Notes under the pieces: model-generated
The model's database searches: none
The model's input: the letters and a program-made list of their open reading frames with translations, nothing else
What the model was told of the DNA's origin: nothing
Part shown: positions 54,059 through 62,487 of the stretch, one piece after another
Position numbering within the stretch: the first letter of the stretch is position 1
How the letters are laid out: the number at the start of each line of letters is the position of its first letter
Made by a program: the position numbers and the translations under genes
From: an uncultured Sulfitobacter sp.
GTDB taxonomy: Bacteria > Pseudomonadota > Alphaproteobacteria > Rhodobacterales > Rhodobacteraceae
Length of the DNA: 64,000 nucleotides
Direction: 5' to 3'
NCBI RefSeq assembly: GCF_947499945.1
Contig: NZ_CANMQD010000004.1
Coordinates: 248,001 to 312,000, forward strand

Positions 54059-54895
54059 TTATCCTCCCGAGATAAAGGGCCAACCTGCCACGACACATGC
54101 GCCGAGGATCAGGGCAACTCCCATTGGTTTTACAATATAGTGTCCGATCTGCGGCAGCTTTTCCAGCACCATGAAAAATGTGGCCAGCCCCATCCATGCG
54201 AGGTTCATCACACCGCCCGCAAACCCCAGCGCCATAAAGCCCCAGCAGCAGCCAACGCAGAATGTCCCGAGGCCAAGACCCATGCGCAAACCGCCGGCAA
54301 ATCCTGTCTTCCAATGGCCGAGAAAGTACATTGATGGACTGTGACACACGCCATGACAAATCTCTTTGCCGCGGGTGAATTGGAACAAGCCCACGACCAG
54401 CAGCAATGCAACCGCAAACCATCGCGAAGTCGCGATCCCAAGCATGTCGATCACGCCACCAAAGAGCAGCGCCAATTGCACACCCGCCAAGATCATCGCA
54501 AAGCCGACCCAGACGATAAAATATCCAAAAATTACGCCCAGCCACCCTGCCCGCGTGCCATTGGCGCTGGCCATCAAATCCTCATAGGCGCGCAATGTCG
54601 GCACCAATGTCGGCAACATCATCGCCGCCATCATCGCCGCCCACATGAACGCCAGCGGCCAGAACTCGGCCATGGGCATCTTCATATCCATGCGCGGGTT
54701 CATCCGGCGCATCGCCTCACCCAACGCATCCGGGCGGCCAAGCACGTCCAACCCCATCGACGTGCTCATACTAACCATCATCCACCACGACACGAGGATC
54801 AGGCCAAAGAAAGCCAGCCAAAGTGTGGAGCGAAGAAGATGCGGCATAGCTCGAATCCGGTCATGATCAGGCGTTGCAAAATTAATGTCAGACAT
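54059..54895 (-). CDS. DUF2182 integral membrane protein
   Basis: A 278-residue inner-membrane protein with about seven hydrophobic segments. The family features are the Met-rich FMWAAMMAAMMLPTLVPTLRAYEDL near residues 83-107, and FTRGKEICHGVCHSP followed by LGTFCVGCCWGFMALGFAGGVMN, giving His/Cys/Met residues that may bind a metal, perhaps copper. The start at 54895 has no Shine-Dalgarno sequence, and its first codons lie within a regulator binding palindrome. It is the first gene of the operon ending in dmdA-acuI. Confidence 0.85.
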   Translation of the reverse strand: MSDINFATPDHDRIRAMPHLLRSTLWLAFFGLILVSWWMMVSMSTSMGLDVLGRPDALGEAMRRMNPRMDMKMPMAEFWPLAFMWAAMMAAMMLPTLVPTLRAYEDLMASANGTRAGWLGVIFGYFIVWVGFAMILAGVQLALLFGGVIDMLGIATSRWFAVALLLVVGLFQFTRGKEICHGVCHSPSMYFLGHWKTGFAGGLRMGLGLGTFCVGCCWGFMALGFAGGVMNLAWMGLATFFMVLEKLPQIGHYIVKPMGVALILGACVVAGWPFISGG

Positions 54896-54928
54896 TTAAA
54901 GTTTTGCCAAATGGTAATTGTCTGACAT
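54885..54928. promoter_or_regulatory. Paired GntR/FadR-type operators between divergent genes
   Basis: Two 9-base palindromes, TGTCAGACA (54886-54894) and TGTCTGACA (54919-54927), are spaced 33 bases apart. With flanking bases they form a perfect 10-bp inverted repeat. FadR-group GntR regulators bind T-G-T-C-N-G-A-C-A type sites. One copy covers codons 1-4 of the DUF2182 gene, the other ends at the base before the regulator ATG. Confidence 0.8.
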
Positions 54929-55651
54929 ATGAAAATTGATCCCAAAAGCACCGCTGATCTTTCAGCACAAATCGCTACTGCCATTCGCGACGAAATTATC
55001 GCAGGGCGCCTGATCGTTGATGCACGCCTGCCCTCCGAGGCGGAACTTTCCGAGCAGTTCGAAGTCTCCCGCCCTACGGTGCGCGAGGCGCTCAAACGCC
55101 TTGCCGCGCAGTCGCTGATCCGCACCCAGCGCGGGGCCACAGGCGGGGCATTTGTGAACCGTCTGAGCTTTCCGGAGGCTTATGCCCAACAGATCACAAC
55201 CTCCACCCTGCTGCTCTCGATGAATGATGTGAGTTTCGAGACCGCCTGTGAGGCGCGGTTTGCGCTGGAGCGGTCTTGTGCTGACCTGACTGCGCAGCGG
55301 TGCAGTGCTGATCACCTCGCGGCCATGCGTGCCGAAATCCACCGACAAAGCCAGCCAGGCCTGACAGATGAGGCCTTTTGTGCGTCTGACGTCGCCTTTC
55401 ACCGTGCCTTGGTCGACGGGGCAGACAATCCTGTGCTGTCCTACCAACTCGCAGGTGCGGTCGAAGCGATGCAGCCCTTGATGAATATGATTACATTCTC
55501 CGCCCGCGACCGTGCACGGATCGTGGCATTGCACGAGCGTATTGCAAGCGCTGTCGAAGCGCAGAATGGCGCCGCTGTCAGCGACGGACTCACCGCGCTT
55601 GAGCAGGAAACCCAGACCCTCGGGCGCAGCCTATTTCAAGAAAAATTCTGA
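54929..55651 (+). CDS. GntR-family regulator, FadR subgroup (probable DMSP operon regulator)
   Basis: A 240-residue regulator. Residues about 8-75 form the GntR winged helix (LPSEAELSEQFEVSRPTVREALKRLAAQSLIRTQRGATGG), and about 95-225 an FCD effector domain with the ligand/metal His in VAFHRALVDGADN and LHERIASAVE. It diverges from the DUF2182-dmdA-acuI operon and has its likely operators directly at its start, so autoregulation is expected. A GntR gene also adjoins dmdA in Ruegeria pomeroyi. No ribosome site precedes the ATG. Its end overlaps the next gene by 16 bases, tail to tail. Confidence 0.88.
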   Translation: MKIDPKSTADLSAQIATAIRDEIIAGRLIVDARLPSEAELSEQFEVSRPTVREALKRLAAQSLIRTQRGATGGAFVNRLSFPEAYAQQITTSTLLLSMNDVSFETACEARFALERSCADLTAQRCSADHLAAMRAEIHRQSQPGLTDEAFCASDVAFHRALVDGADNPVLSYQLAGAVEAMQPLMNMITFSARDRARIVALHERIASAVEAQNGAAVSDGLTALEQETQTLGRSLFQEKF

Positions 55652-56463
55652 TCTGCGTCAAGGGTCTGCATGTCGACCCTCGTGTAAATTTCCGTCAGAA
55701 TGGCGGCACCGAACAAACTCACCAAACTGTATGAGATAGAAATCACAAAGGCATCAAGATAGTCAAAACTGGATGGCAGATAACCATCCGGCTCCTCCAT
55801 TATCCGCATCAAAAGATCGCTTGGTAGCCACGTAAGCGCTATTTGTGCACCACCCGCAATCAAGGCAGCACCAGCGATCGGCCACGCCAAGGGCTGCGTA
55901 AGCCGCCAACCCTTCCACATCTCGACTTTTTCATGGCCCGTTGCGAGATGCGGCAGAACCACACCAAAACGGAAAAGGAAATACGCAAATATCGTCGTCA
56001 AAACCGTCACTGTGACGTAGAACGAGACGCCAAAAAGCTCATCTCCCATTAATGCAACATTAAAAGAATAGGTTTGGCCCAAAGCAATGCTGGCCAGCCA
56101 GACAATTCCTGCAATCGCGGCGGTGATCATAAACAAGATAAAGAATATGACCAACCCCATCACAAACCACTGGGCAAAGTAGCGGCGATAGAGATCGTCG
56201 CCAAGTAGCGGCACAATGCCCTGCGGCTCTTCCAGCAGAATAACGCGGTGCCACGCGACAGCCACCAGCGAGACGGTCATAAAATTTACGACCACCACCA
56301 GCAAAGCAGCGGAGCCTGACCCCTCAAAACCGGACATCACATATCTATGCGTATCATAGAGTTCTACCAGAATATTGAGGGTCATCGGCAGTGCGAGGAT
56401 GCACATCACCTGTACAGGCCTGCGAAACACATGCCCTACAGCCTCAAAGAAAATCGAACTCAT
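55636..56463 (-). CDS. Membrane protein of unknown function
   Basis: A 275-residue inner-membrane protein with about six hydrophobic segments (for example AALLVVVVNFMTVSLVAVAW, FVMGLVIFFILFMITAAIAGIVWLAS, VSFYVTVTVLTTIFAYFLFRFGVVLPHLA). The early VGHVFRRPVQVMCILALPMTL and WHRVILLEEP segments recall the alphaproteobacterial glycerophosphoryl-diester-associated membrane domains, but this is weak. The ATG at 56463 is preferred to a TTG four codons earlier. No function is proposed. Confidence 0.75.
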   Translation of the reverse strand: MSSIFFEAVGHVFRRPVQVMCILALPMTLNILVELYDTHRYVMSGFEGSGSAALLVVVVNFMTVSLVAVAWHRVILLEEPQGIVPLLGDDLYRRYFAQWFVMGLVIFFILFMITAAIAGIVWLASIALGQTYSFNVALMGDELFGVSFYVTVTVLTTIFAYFLFRFGVVLPHLATGHEKVEMWKGWRLTQPLAWPIAGAALIAGGAQIALTWLPSDLLMRIMEEPDGYLPSSFDYLDAFVISISYSLVSLFGAAILTEIYTRVDMQTLDADQNFS

Positions 56464-56508
56464 AAGGGGTGCCAAACGCCGCGCAGATGGCAGGCCGCGC
56501 GGCGTTGA

Positions 56509-56937
56509 TCAGTTCTGGACAATCACTTTGAGGTTGCGCGTGCCAACCTGTTGGGTCATCGCAAACAGCTTTTTCGCGTTGGACGTGTCCAGACGGATGC
56601 AGCCCGCAGAGGCGGGACGGCCAAGGCGGCTTGTCTGGTTGGTGCCGTGGATCGCAAAATTACCGCTGTAAAAGATCGAATAAGGCATCGGTGCATTGTT
56701 ATAGAGGCTGGATTTATGGTGCTTGGACAAAAACTTGCCGCGCCATTGTCCACGCGGTGTGTATTTGCCCTTACGTGCCGTTGAGACACGCCATTTGTGG
56801 ATTTGCTTACCGTTCTTGTAGACGCGCATGACCTGCTCGGACACGTCGACCTTTGCGATCAGTTGGCCGGCTTCAACAGCGGCAGGAACGGAAAACAAAA
56901 GCGATGCGCAAAGCAACGCAGAGGCAAAAAGTTTCAT
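56509..56937 (-). CDS. Small L,D-transpeptidase (YkuD domain)
   Basis: A 142-residue exported protein: signal peptide residues 1-23, then a minimal YkuD domain. It starts LIAKVDVSEQVMRVYKNGKQIHKWRVST, has GKYTPRGQWRG, and ends with the catalytic FAIHGTNQTSRLGRPASAGCIRLD, with Cys near residue 114. It would crosslink peptidoglycan or attach proteins to it. The ATG at 56937 has GGGGGA upstream. It differs from the large transpeptidase at 17139-18755 by lacking scaffold and peptidoglycan-binding domains. Confidence 0.92.
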   Translation of the reverse strand: MKLFASALLCASLLFSVPAAVEAGQLIAKVDVSEQVMRVYKNGKQIHKWRVSTARKGKYTPRGQWRGKFLSKHHKSSLYNNAPMPYSIFYSGNFAIHGTNQTSRLGRPASAGCIRLDTSNAKKLFAMTQQVGTRNLKVIVQN

Positions 56938-57150
56938 AATGTGTGGATCCCCCAAGGATTTATTATAATGCGATGAAAATCAACTGTGGGGAGAGTTGAT
57001 GTCAAAGGTTAAGTACTTCAATTCATCCAAAAGTCTGGTTTTCCATACCCCTGTGACCGATATGCCGCGGCAACCTTTCGCCAATGTCGCGCGTTCATCT
57101 TGCGATCGGACCTGATCTGTTGGGTCGTGGCAAAAAGATTCGGAGCATAC

Positions 57151-57504
57151 ATGGAATTTCTAACACTCATTAATTGGGCGCTGGCCCTGCTTACCATCGG
57201 TTTTGGCCTCTTTGGCTGGCTAATGCCCGACTACACAATGCGGACTGTTGATCTACGCGATGGTGGCTCCACCATGGGAAAGTCCGAGGTGCGCGCAGCC
57301 TCGGGAGCTCTTTTTGTAATGGCAGGCCTCGGTGCTCTGCTCTTATCGACGCCAGCATCATTCGCAATGATCGGATTTATTTGGGGCGGCGGTGCGTTGG
57401 GCCGCATCACCTCACTTCTCCTTGACGGAACAACACGGCTGAAATGGATTTTCTTCGCATCTGAGTTGGCGGTTGCGGTGATTGCACTGTCGATCAACCT
57501 ATAG
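57151..57504 (+). CDS. DUF4345-like membrane protein
   Basis: A 117-residue inner-membrane protein with four hydrophobic segments (LINWALALLTIGFGLFGWL, AASGALFVMAGLGALLLS, FAMIGFIWGGGALGRITSLLLDG, IFFASELAVAVIALSINL). The RITSLLLDG turn between segments resembles DUF4345 proteins. The ATG at 57151 has CGGAG just upstream. It ends directly before the tmRNA gene; no function is known. Confidence 0.75.
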   Translation: MEFLTLINWALALLTIGFGLFGWLMPDYTMRTVDLRDGGSTMGKSEVRAASGALFVMAGLGALLLSTPASFAMIGFIWGGGALGRITSLLLDGTTRLKWIFFASELAVAVIALSINL

Positions 57505-57509
57505 CCCCT

Positions 57510-57860
57510 TGAAATGCAGCGGCCATGCTTCTATCTGTAAGGTGTCCTTCGGGACTATGAGTATAAACGCGCTCGTAATAAACGGTTCGGACTCGGGGGC
57601 GGTACCCGACGACTCCACCAAATATCCTTCATTTGAGGATCATGGGGTCGAAACAGGATCGACGAACGTCTAAAGGGGTAAGCTTTACTTCGGCTGTCTG
57701 CCACCGTTATCGGCGAAACATGTACAATTGCAAATGACAATCGTGCTCCAATGGCGATGGCTGCGTAAGCAACCGGGACTATTGAAACCTAAGTCCTTAC
57801 GTTTAGCGACCTAAGGCGGGGTTCGCAGGTACCTGGCAACAGAAACCTGCACTTTCTCCC
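57510..57860 (+). ncRNA. ssrA: Transfer-messenger RNA, circularly permuted two-piece form
   Basis: The acceptor piece comes first and ends CGACTCC-A-CCA at 57620. An intervening segment with hairpin ATCCT/AGGAT (57621-57643) is removed, and the coding piece starts GGGGTCG at 57644, pairing 7 bp with the acceptor strand. The tag frame at 57730-57768 encodes ANDNRAPMAMAA then TAA. A final hairpin (GCAGGT...ACCTGC) closes near 57850. The outer ends are estimates. This RNA rescues stalled ribosomes and marks the product for ClpXP; sspB lies 2.3 kb downstream. Confidence 0.93.
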
Positions 57861-57989
57861 CTCGCCGCTCGCACATGTTGACCTGCTGAACAGAGCATGT
57901 CACTAATCGCTTATGGGGTTTCTTCTGCGAACGCCCCGTGAGGCGCCAGCCAGATGTTCGCATGTTTTCCAAAGATAAGGATGCATGCC

Positions 57990-58805
57990 ATGGCTGCCCC
58001 CAACGAAATAACTGTCCCTCAATTGCTGCGCCTGATCGGGTTGCCTGACGCTCCCTTGATCGTTGACATCTCTATTGATACCGATTTCGCCGATGATCCG
58101 TTTCTGATCCCTGCCGCGTTTCGTCACCCCCATACAGATCTCAACGGCTTAAAGACGCGCCTCGCCGGGCGTCCATGTGTAGTTACCTGCCAGAAAGGCA
58201 TCAAGCTGAGCCAAGGGATGGCCGCACGTCTACGCTGTGACGGCATCCACGCTGAATATCTCCAAGGGGGCAACTATGGCTGGCGCGATCATGCGGGTGC
58301 GCCCCGTGTGACTGCGTCTGCAATTCCGCCTTTGGTCGATGGTGCAACCCTCTGGGTCACCCGCCACCGCCCCAAGATTGACCGCATCGCCTGCCCATGG
58401 CTGATCCGCCGCTTTGTGGACCGCGACGCACGCGTGCTCTTTGTCTCGCCTACCGAAGTCGCAGGTGTGGCGGAGCGCTATGGCGCGACACCGTTTGATA
58501 TGGAGGGCGTTTTCTGGTCGCACCGCGAAGATCACTGTACCTTTGACACCATGCTCACTGAGTTTGGCCTGCAAACCCCTGCGCTCGCGCAGCTTGCCAC
58601 AGTGATCCGCGCCGCAGACACCAACGCCCATGACCTCGCCCCCCAAGCGGCAGGTTTGCTGGCACTCTCTGTCGGTCTGTCGCGGCAATACCGCTCGGAT
58701 GACGCGCAGCTTGAGGCGGGACTGTCGATGTACGATGCGCTGTACCGTTGGGCACGCGACGGGCAAGATGAGGGCCACGACTGGCCTGCGGAGCGCAAAT
58801 CATGA
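57990..58805 (+). CDS. chrB: Rhodanese-ChrB fusion, chromate resistance protein
   Basis: A 271-residue two-domain protein. Residues about 10-105 are a rhodanese-like domain (PLIVDISIDTDFADDPFLIPAAFRHP, active-site Cys in VVTCQKGIKLSQG). Residues about 115-265 are a ChrB C-terminal domain (WVTRHRPKIDRIACPWLIRRFVDRDARVLFV, FDMEGVFWSHREDHCTFDTML). The ATG at 57990 has AAGGA upstream. It overlaps the chromate transporter gene (ATGA). ChrB is a chromate-responsive regulator in Ochrobactrum; a sulfurtransferase role is also possible here. Confidence 0.87.
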   Translation: MAAPNEITVPQLLRLIGLPDAPLIVDISIDTDFADDPFLIPAAFRHPHTDLNGLKTRLAGRPCVVTCQKGIKLSQGMAARLRCDGIHAEYLQGGNYGWRDHAGAPRVTASAIPPLVDGATLWVTRHRPKIDRIACPWLIRRFVDRDARVLFVSPTEVAGVAERYGATPFDMEGVFWSHREDHCTFDTMLTEFGLQTPALAQLATVIRAADTNAHDLAPQAAGLLALSVGLSRQYRSDDAQLEAGLSMYDALYRWARDGQDEGHDWPAERKS

Positions 58806-60052
58806 GCGTGCCAAGCTGGCCGGAAATGATCCGCGTCTTTGGCCGCATTGGCCTGTTATCCTTTGGCGGACCTGCCGCGCAAATCGCCCTGATGCACCGC
58901 GAGTTGGTTGAACTGCGCGATTGGCTCACCGAGCAGTCCTATCTGCGTGCGCTAAGCCTATGCATGCTGCTGCCCGGACCAGAGGCGATGCAACTCGCCA
59001 CCTACGCAGGCTGGCGCTTGCGCGGCACGGCGGGTGGTCTGGTCGCAGGGCTGCTGTTCGTGATCCCTGGTGCAATTGTGATTGCTTTACTGGCGTTGCT
59101 CTATGCCAGCTACGGCCAGCTCCCCTTGGTACAGGCCACCTTCCTCGGAATCAAAGCCACTGTTGTGGTGGTGGTGTTCCAAGCACTCCGTAAAGTCGCC
59201 GGAAAAGCGCTGATCGGCAGACAGGGTTGGGTGCTGGCGCTGCTGTCGTTTTTGAGTCTGTTTGCCTTTGGTGTGCCATTTCCTCTAATCATCGTCGCTG
59301 CTGGCCTGTGGGGCATGTGGCGCACACAGACGCCGCCAAGTGCGAATGCGGAGATGCCTCCCCAAATCGAAGCACAGACGCTGCGCACCCTCGTTCTATG
59401 GAGCACGCTTTGGGCCGCGCCCTTGGCCCTCGTCTGGGCGTTGGATGATGCGTTCTTGCTGCAACTTGGCCTCTTCTTCTCAAAACTTGCTATCGTAACC
59501 TTCGGCGGGGCTTATGCCGTGCTCGGCTATATGACCCAAACGGTTGTGACTGATCTGGGCTGGATCACCACCGAGCAGATGATCGACGCCCTCGGCCTCG
59601 CCGAAACCACCCCTGGACCGTTGATCCTTGTGACGCAATTTGTGGCCCTGATGGCGGGATTTTCCCAAACTGGCCCGAGTGGCGCCATCGCTGCGGGTCT
59701 GCTTGCTCTTTGGGTCACGTTCACGCCGTGTTTTCTGTGGATATTCCTCGCTGGTCCCTATCTTGAACGGCTCAGCGCACAACCCCGCCTTGCTGCCGCC
59801 CTGCAAGCAATCACAGCAGCGGTTGTTGGGGTTATGGCTAATCTGACCCTATGGTTTGCTGTTCATGTCTTGTTTGGTCGTGTGGGCATCGCATCCCCCC
59901 TCGCCCTGCCATGGCCGGACTGGAGCAGCTTCAATCCAACCGCTGCAGCGCTGACGCTCCTTGCCGCTGTTTTGATGCTTTATTTTAAGGTCGGATTTGT
60001 CAAAAGCATGGGCGCTCTCGGCATCTGCGCGCTCGGGCTTGCTCTCATGTAA
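58802..60052 (+). CDS. chrA: Chromate transporter ChrA
   Basis: A 416-residue inner-membrane protein of the CHR family, long form with two homologous halves. The first half has FGRIGLLSFGGPAAQIALMHRELVE and LSLCMLLPGPEAMQLATYAGWRLRG; the second has FFSKLAIVTFGGAYAVLGYMTQ and DALGLAETTPGPLILVTQFVALMAGF. It exports chromate; sulfate-like substrates have also been proposed for the family. It is coupled to the rhodanese-ChrB gene. Confidence 0.93.
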   Translation: MSVPSWPEMIRVFGRIGLLSFGGPAAQIALMHRELVELRDWLTEQSYLRALSLCMLLPGPEAMQLATYAGWRLRGTAGGLVAGLLFVIPGAIVIALLALLYASYGQLPLVQATFLGIKATVVVVVFQALRKVAGKALIGRQGWVLALLSFLSLFAFGVPFPLIIVAAGLWGMWRTQTPPSANAEMPPQIEAQTLRTLVLWSTLWAAPLALVWALDDAFLLQLGLFFSKLAIVTFGGAYAVLGYMTQTVVTDLGWITTEQMIDALGLAETTPGPLILVTQFVALMAGFSQTGPSGAIAAGLLALWVTFTPCFLWIFLAGPYLERLSAQPRLAAALQAITAAVVGVMANLTLWFAVHVLFGRVGIASPLALPWPDWSSFNPTAAALTLLAAVLMLYFKVGFVKSMGALGICALGLALM

Positions 60053-60122
60053 GGTCGCCCCTTTTATCCCGACTGGAATCGCTTATGATGCCTGTTGTGA
60101 AACAACATTTGAGGGATATGAC

Positions 60123-60608
60123 ATGAGCCGCACCATAGACTATGGCAACCTCATGCATGACGCCATGCGCAGCCTGATCCGCAATGTCCTGCTGGACGTG
60201 AAGGATAACGGCCTGCCAGGTGCGCATCATTTCTTCATTACCTTCGACACATCGCATCCTGATGCGGAGCTGGCCGACTGGCTCTCCGACCGCTACCCCG
60301 ACGAGATGACCGTGGTCATGCAGCACTGGTATGACGGGCTCGACGTGACCGAGGACGGCTTTTCCATAACGCTCAACTTCGGCGATGCGCCAGAGCCGCT
60401 TTATGTCCCCTATGATGCGATCCGCACCTTTGTAGATCCTTCCGTCGAGTTTGGCCTGCGGTTCGAGCAAAAAGACGAAGACAAAAAAGCCAAGCCCGAT
60501 ACTGTGGCAAAGCCTCTTTCCCAGACAGAAGAATCCGAACTCGAGGTCGAAGAGGCACCTGTAAAGGCCGCCGAAATTGTATCTCTGGACAGTTTTCGCA
60601 AGTCTTGA
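60123..60608 (+). CDS. sspB: SspB-type ClpXP adaptor (alpha form)
   Basis: A 161-residue adaptor that binds ssrA-tagged proteins and delivers them to ClpXP. Residues about 1-115 are the substrate-binding domain (IDYGNLMHDAMRSLIRNVL, GAHHFFITFDTSHPDAELADWL, MTVVMQHWYDGLDVTEDGFSITLNFG). An acidic linker follows, and the C-terminus AAEIVSLDSFRKS is the ClpX-docking tail. The ATG at 60123 has GAGGGA upstream. Alpha SspB recognises the AANDN part of the tag, which the tmRNA 2.3 kb upstream encodes. Confidence 0.93.
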   Translation: MSRTIDYGNLMHDAMRSLIRNVLLDVKDNGLPGAHHFFITFDTSHPDAELADWLSDRYPDEMTVVMQHWYDGLDVTEDGFSITLNFGDAPEPLYVPYDAIRTFVDPSVEFGLRFEQKDEDKKAKPDTVAKPLSQTEESELEVEEAPVKAAEIVSLDSFRKS

Positions 60609-60683
60609 ACTGGCGCAGGCTGCGCACAGGCGCTAGAACGCCCCTGATCAAACATTCTTAGCAATATCCGAGGAGCGCCCAAG

Positions 60684-62075
60684 ATGGCCAATACCCGTAC
60701 CGAGACAGACAGCTTTGGCCCTTTGGAAGTGCCTGCGGATAAATACTGGGGTGCGCAGACCCAACGATCGATTATCAACTTTCCTATCGGTTGGGAGAAG
60801 CAGCCCATTGCCATCGTACGTGCCCTTGGCGTGATTAAACAAGCCTGCGCCGAAGCCAACATGGCCCAAGGTTCGTTGGACGAGGCGCGCGGCAAAGCGA
60901 TTGTGCAAGCCGCCTCCGAAGTGGTCGAGGGAAAGTTTGACGATAACTTCCCGCTGGTGGTCTGGCAGACAGGATCTGGTACGCAGTCCAACATGAACGC
61001 AAATGAAGTCATCGCCAACCGCGCGATTGAAATCATGGGCGGGGTGATCGGATCAAAAGACCCCGTACACCCGAATGATCACTGCAATATGGGGCAATCC
61101 TCAAACGATACATTCCCGACGGCCATGCACATCGCCACCGCCCGCACAGCCCACGACGTGCTGCTGCCCGGTCTGCGCAAATTGCACGCTGCTTTGCAGA
61201 CAAAAGTCGGGGAATTTGATGGTATCATCAAGATTGGCCGAACACATACACAAGATGCGACACCGCTGACGCTGTCTCAGGAGTTCTCGGGCTACACACA
61301 TCAGGTCGCGATGGCGATCCGCCGCGTCGAAGATGGCCTTGGCCGTATCTATGAGCTGGCGCAAGGCGGTACCGCTGTTGGCACAGGTCTGAATACCAAG
61401 GTTGGCTGGTCCGAGACTGTCGCTGCCAACATGGCCCGCATCTCGGGCCTGCCCTTCATTACTGCGCCCAACAAATTCGAAGCACTGGCTGCCCATGATG
61501 CGATGGTCGAAATCTCGGGTCATCTGAAAACAGTCGCCGCCAGTTTGTTCAAAATCGCCAACGATATCCGGCTGCTCGGCTCCGGTCCGCGCTGCGGCTT
61601 GGGCGAATTGATCCTCCCCGAGAACGAGCCCGGCTCGTCCATCATGCCGGGCAAAGTGAACCCGACCCAATGCGAAGCGCTCACCCAAGTTTGCGCTCAT
61701 GTATTTGGCAACGACGCCGCCGTGGGCTTTGCAGGCTCACAAGGGCATTTTGAACTGAACGTCTACAAGCCTATGATGGCTTATAACGTACTGCAATCCA
61801 TGCAGCTTTTGGGCGATGCGGCCTCTGCCTTTACCGACAACCTGATTGTCGATCTCAAGGCCGACCCTGTGCGCATCGAGAAACTTATGCGCGAGTCGCT
61901 GATGCTGGTGACGGCGCTGGCGCCCGAAATCGGCTATGACAATGCGACGAAAGTAGCCAAAACAGCACATAAGAACGGCACGACCCTCAAGGAAGAGGCA
62001 ATCGCCCTCGGCTTTGTCGATGATGAGACATTCGACCGCGTTGTGCGGCCGGAGAATATGATCGGACCAAAATGA
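60684..62075 (+). CDS. fumC: Fumarate hydratase, class II
   Basis: A 463-residue fumarase of the TCA cycle. Signatures are [25 protein letters not shown] at the start, [35 protein letters not shown] with the active-site His, [18 protein letters not shown], and the late [19 protein letters not shown] loop with the catalytic Ser. GAGGAG lies before the ATG. It overlaps the next small gene (ATGA). Confidence 0.96.
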   Translation: MANTRTETDSFGPLEVPADKYWGAQTQRSIINFPIGWEKQPIAIVRALGVIKQACAEANMAQGSLDEARGKAIVQAASEVVEGKFDDNFPLVVWQTGSGTQSNMNANEVIANRAIEIMGGVIGSKDPVHPNDHCNMGQSSNDTFPTAMHIATARTAHDVLLPGLRKLHAALQTKVGEFDGIIKIGRTHTQDATPLTLSQEFSGYTHQVAMAIRRVEDGLGRIYELAQGGTAVGTGLNTKVGWSETVAANMARISGLPFITAPNKFEALAAHDAMVEISGHLKTVAASLFKIANDIRLLGSGPRCGLGELILPENEPGSSIMPGKVNPTQCEALTQVCAHVFGNDAAVGFAGSQGHFELNVYKPMMAYNVLQSMQLLGDAASAFTDNLIVDLKADPVRIEKLMRESLMLVTALAPEIGYDNATKVAKTAHKNGTTLKEEAIALGFVDDETFDRVVRPENMIGPK

Positions 62076-62248
62076 GCAACCCCCTGAGCCTGAACAAGGC
62101 CCGCAAAGACCGCGACCGCTCTGCCCGTAAATCACAAGCGGATCAGAACACGGTAAAATTCGGACAATCAAAAGCGCAAAAAGAAGTGCTCAAGGCGCGT
62201 GCGGAACAGATTGCCCGCAACCTCGAAGGCCACAAGCGCGAGACATGA
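62072..62248 (+). CDS. DUF4169 family small protein
   Basis: A 58-residue highly charged protein, [20 protein letters not shown] at the start and [18 protein letters not shown] at the end, matching the DUF4169 family of small alphaproteobacterial proteins. It should be a single helix with many Arg and Lys and no Cys. The start overlaps the fumC stop and the stop overlaps the next gene's start, both as ATGA, so it is surely translated with them. Its function is unknown. Confidence 0.85.
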   Translation: MSNPLSLNKARKDRDRSARKSQADQNTVKFGQSKAQKEVLKARAEQIARNLEGHKRET

Positions 62249-62478
62249 CTGCGCGGCCCGTGAAACACTCTGTTACGTTACACGGGCACCGCACGTCGAT
62301 CTCGCTTGAAGCGCCGTTCTGGTCGGAGTTGCGCAGCATTGCAGCGCAAAAAGAGATGCCAATCAACGCGCTAGTTTCAGAGATTGATGAAGGGCGCGGC
62401 ATGGACAGCGGACTCGCATCGGCGATCCGCGTTTATGTTCTGAGATCGTTAAAGGAACGTTTACCAAGCGCGGAATAA
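62245..62478 (+). CDS. Ribbon-helix-helix domain protein
   Basis: A 77-residue protein of the ribbon-helix-helix type: a strand KHSVTLHGHRTSISLEAPFW, then helix WSELRSIAAQKEMPINALVSEID and a second helix SGLASAIRVYVLRSLKERL. Such proteins usually bind DNA as dimers or act as antitoxins, but no toxin gene is adjacent. It is translationally coupled to the DUF4169 gene and thus to fumC. Confidence 0.87.
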   Translation: MTARPVKHSVTLHGHRTSISLEAPFWSELRSIAAQKEMPINALVSEIDEGRGMDSGLASAIRVYVLRSLKERLPSAE

Positions 62479-62487
62479 AATCCGAGT

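Noticed and set aside
57482..57673. 63-codon frame over the start of the tmRNA gene
   Set aside because: The sequence is explained by the acceptor piece and spacer of the tmRNA; no ribosome site supports translation.
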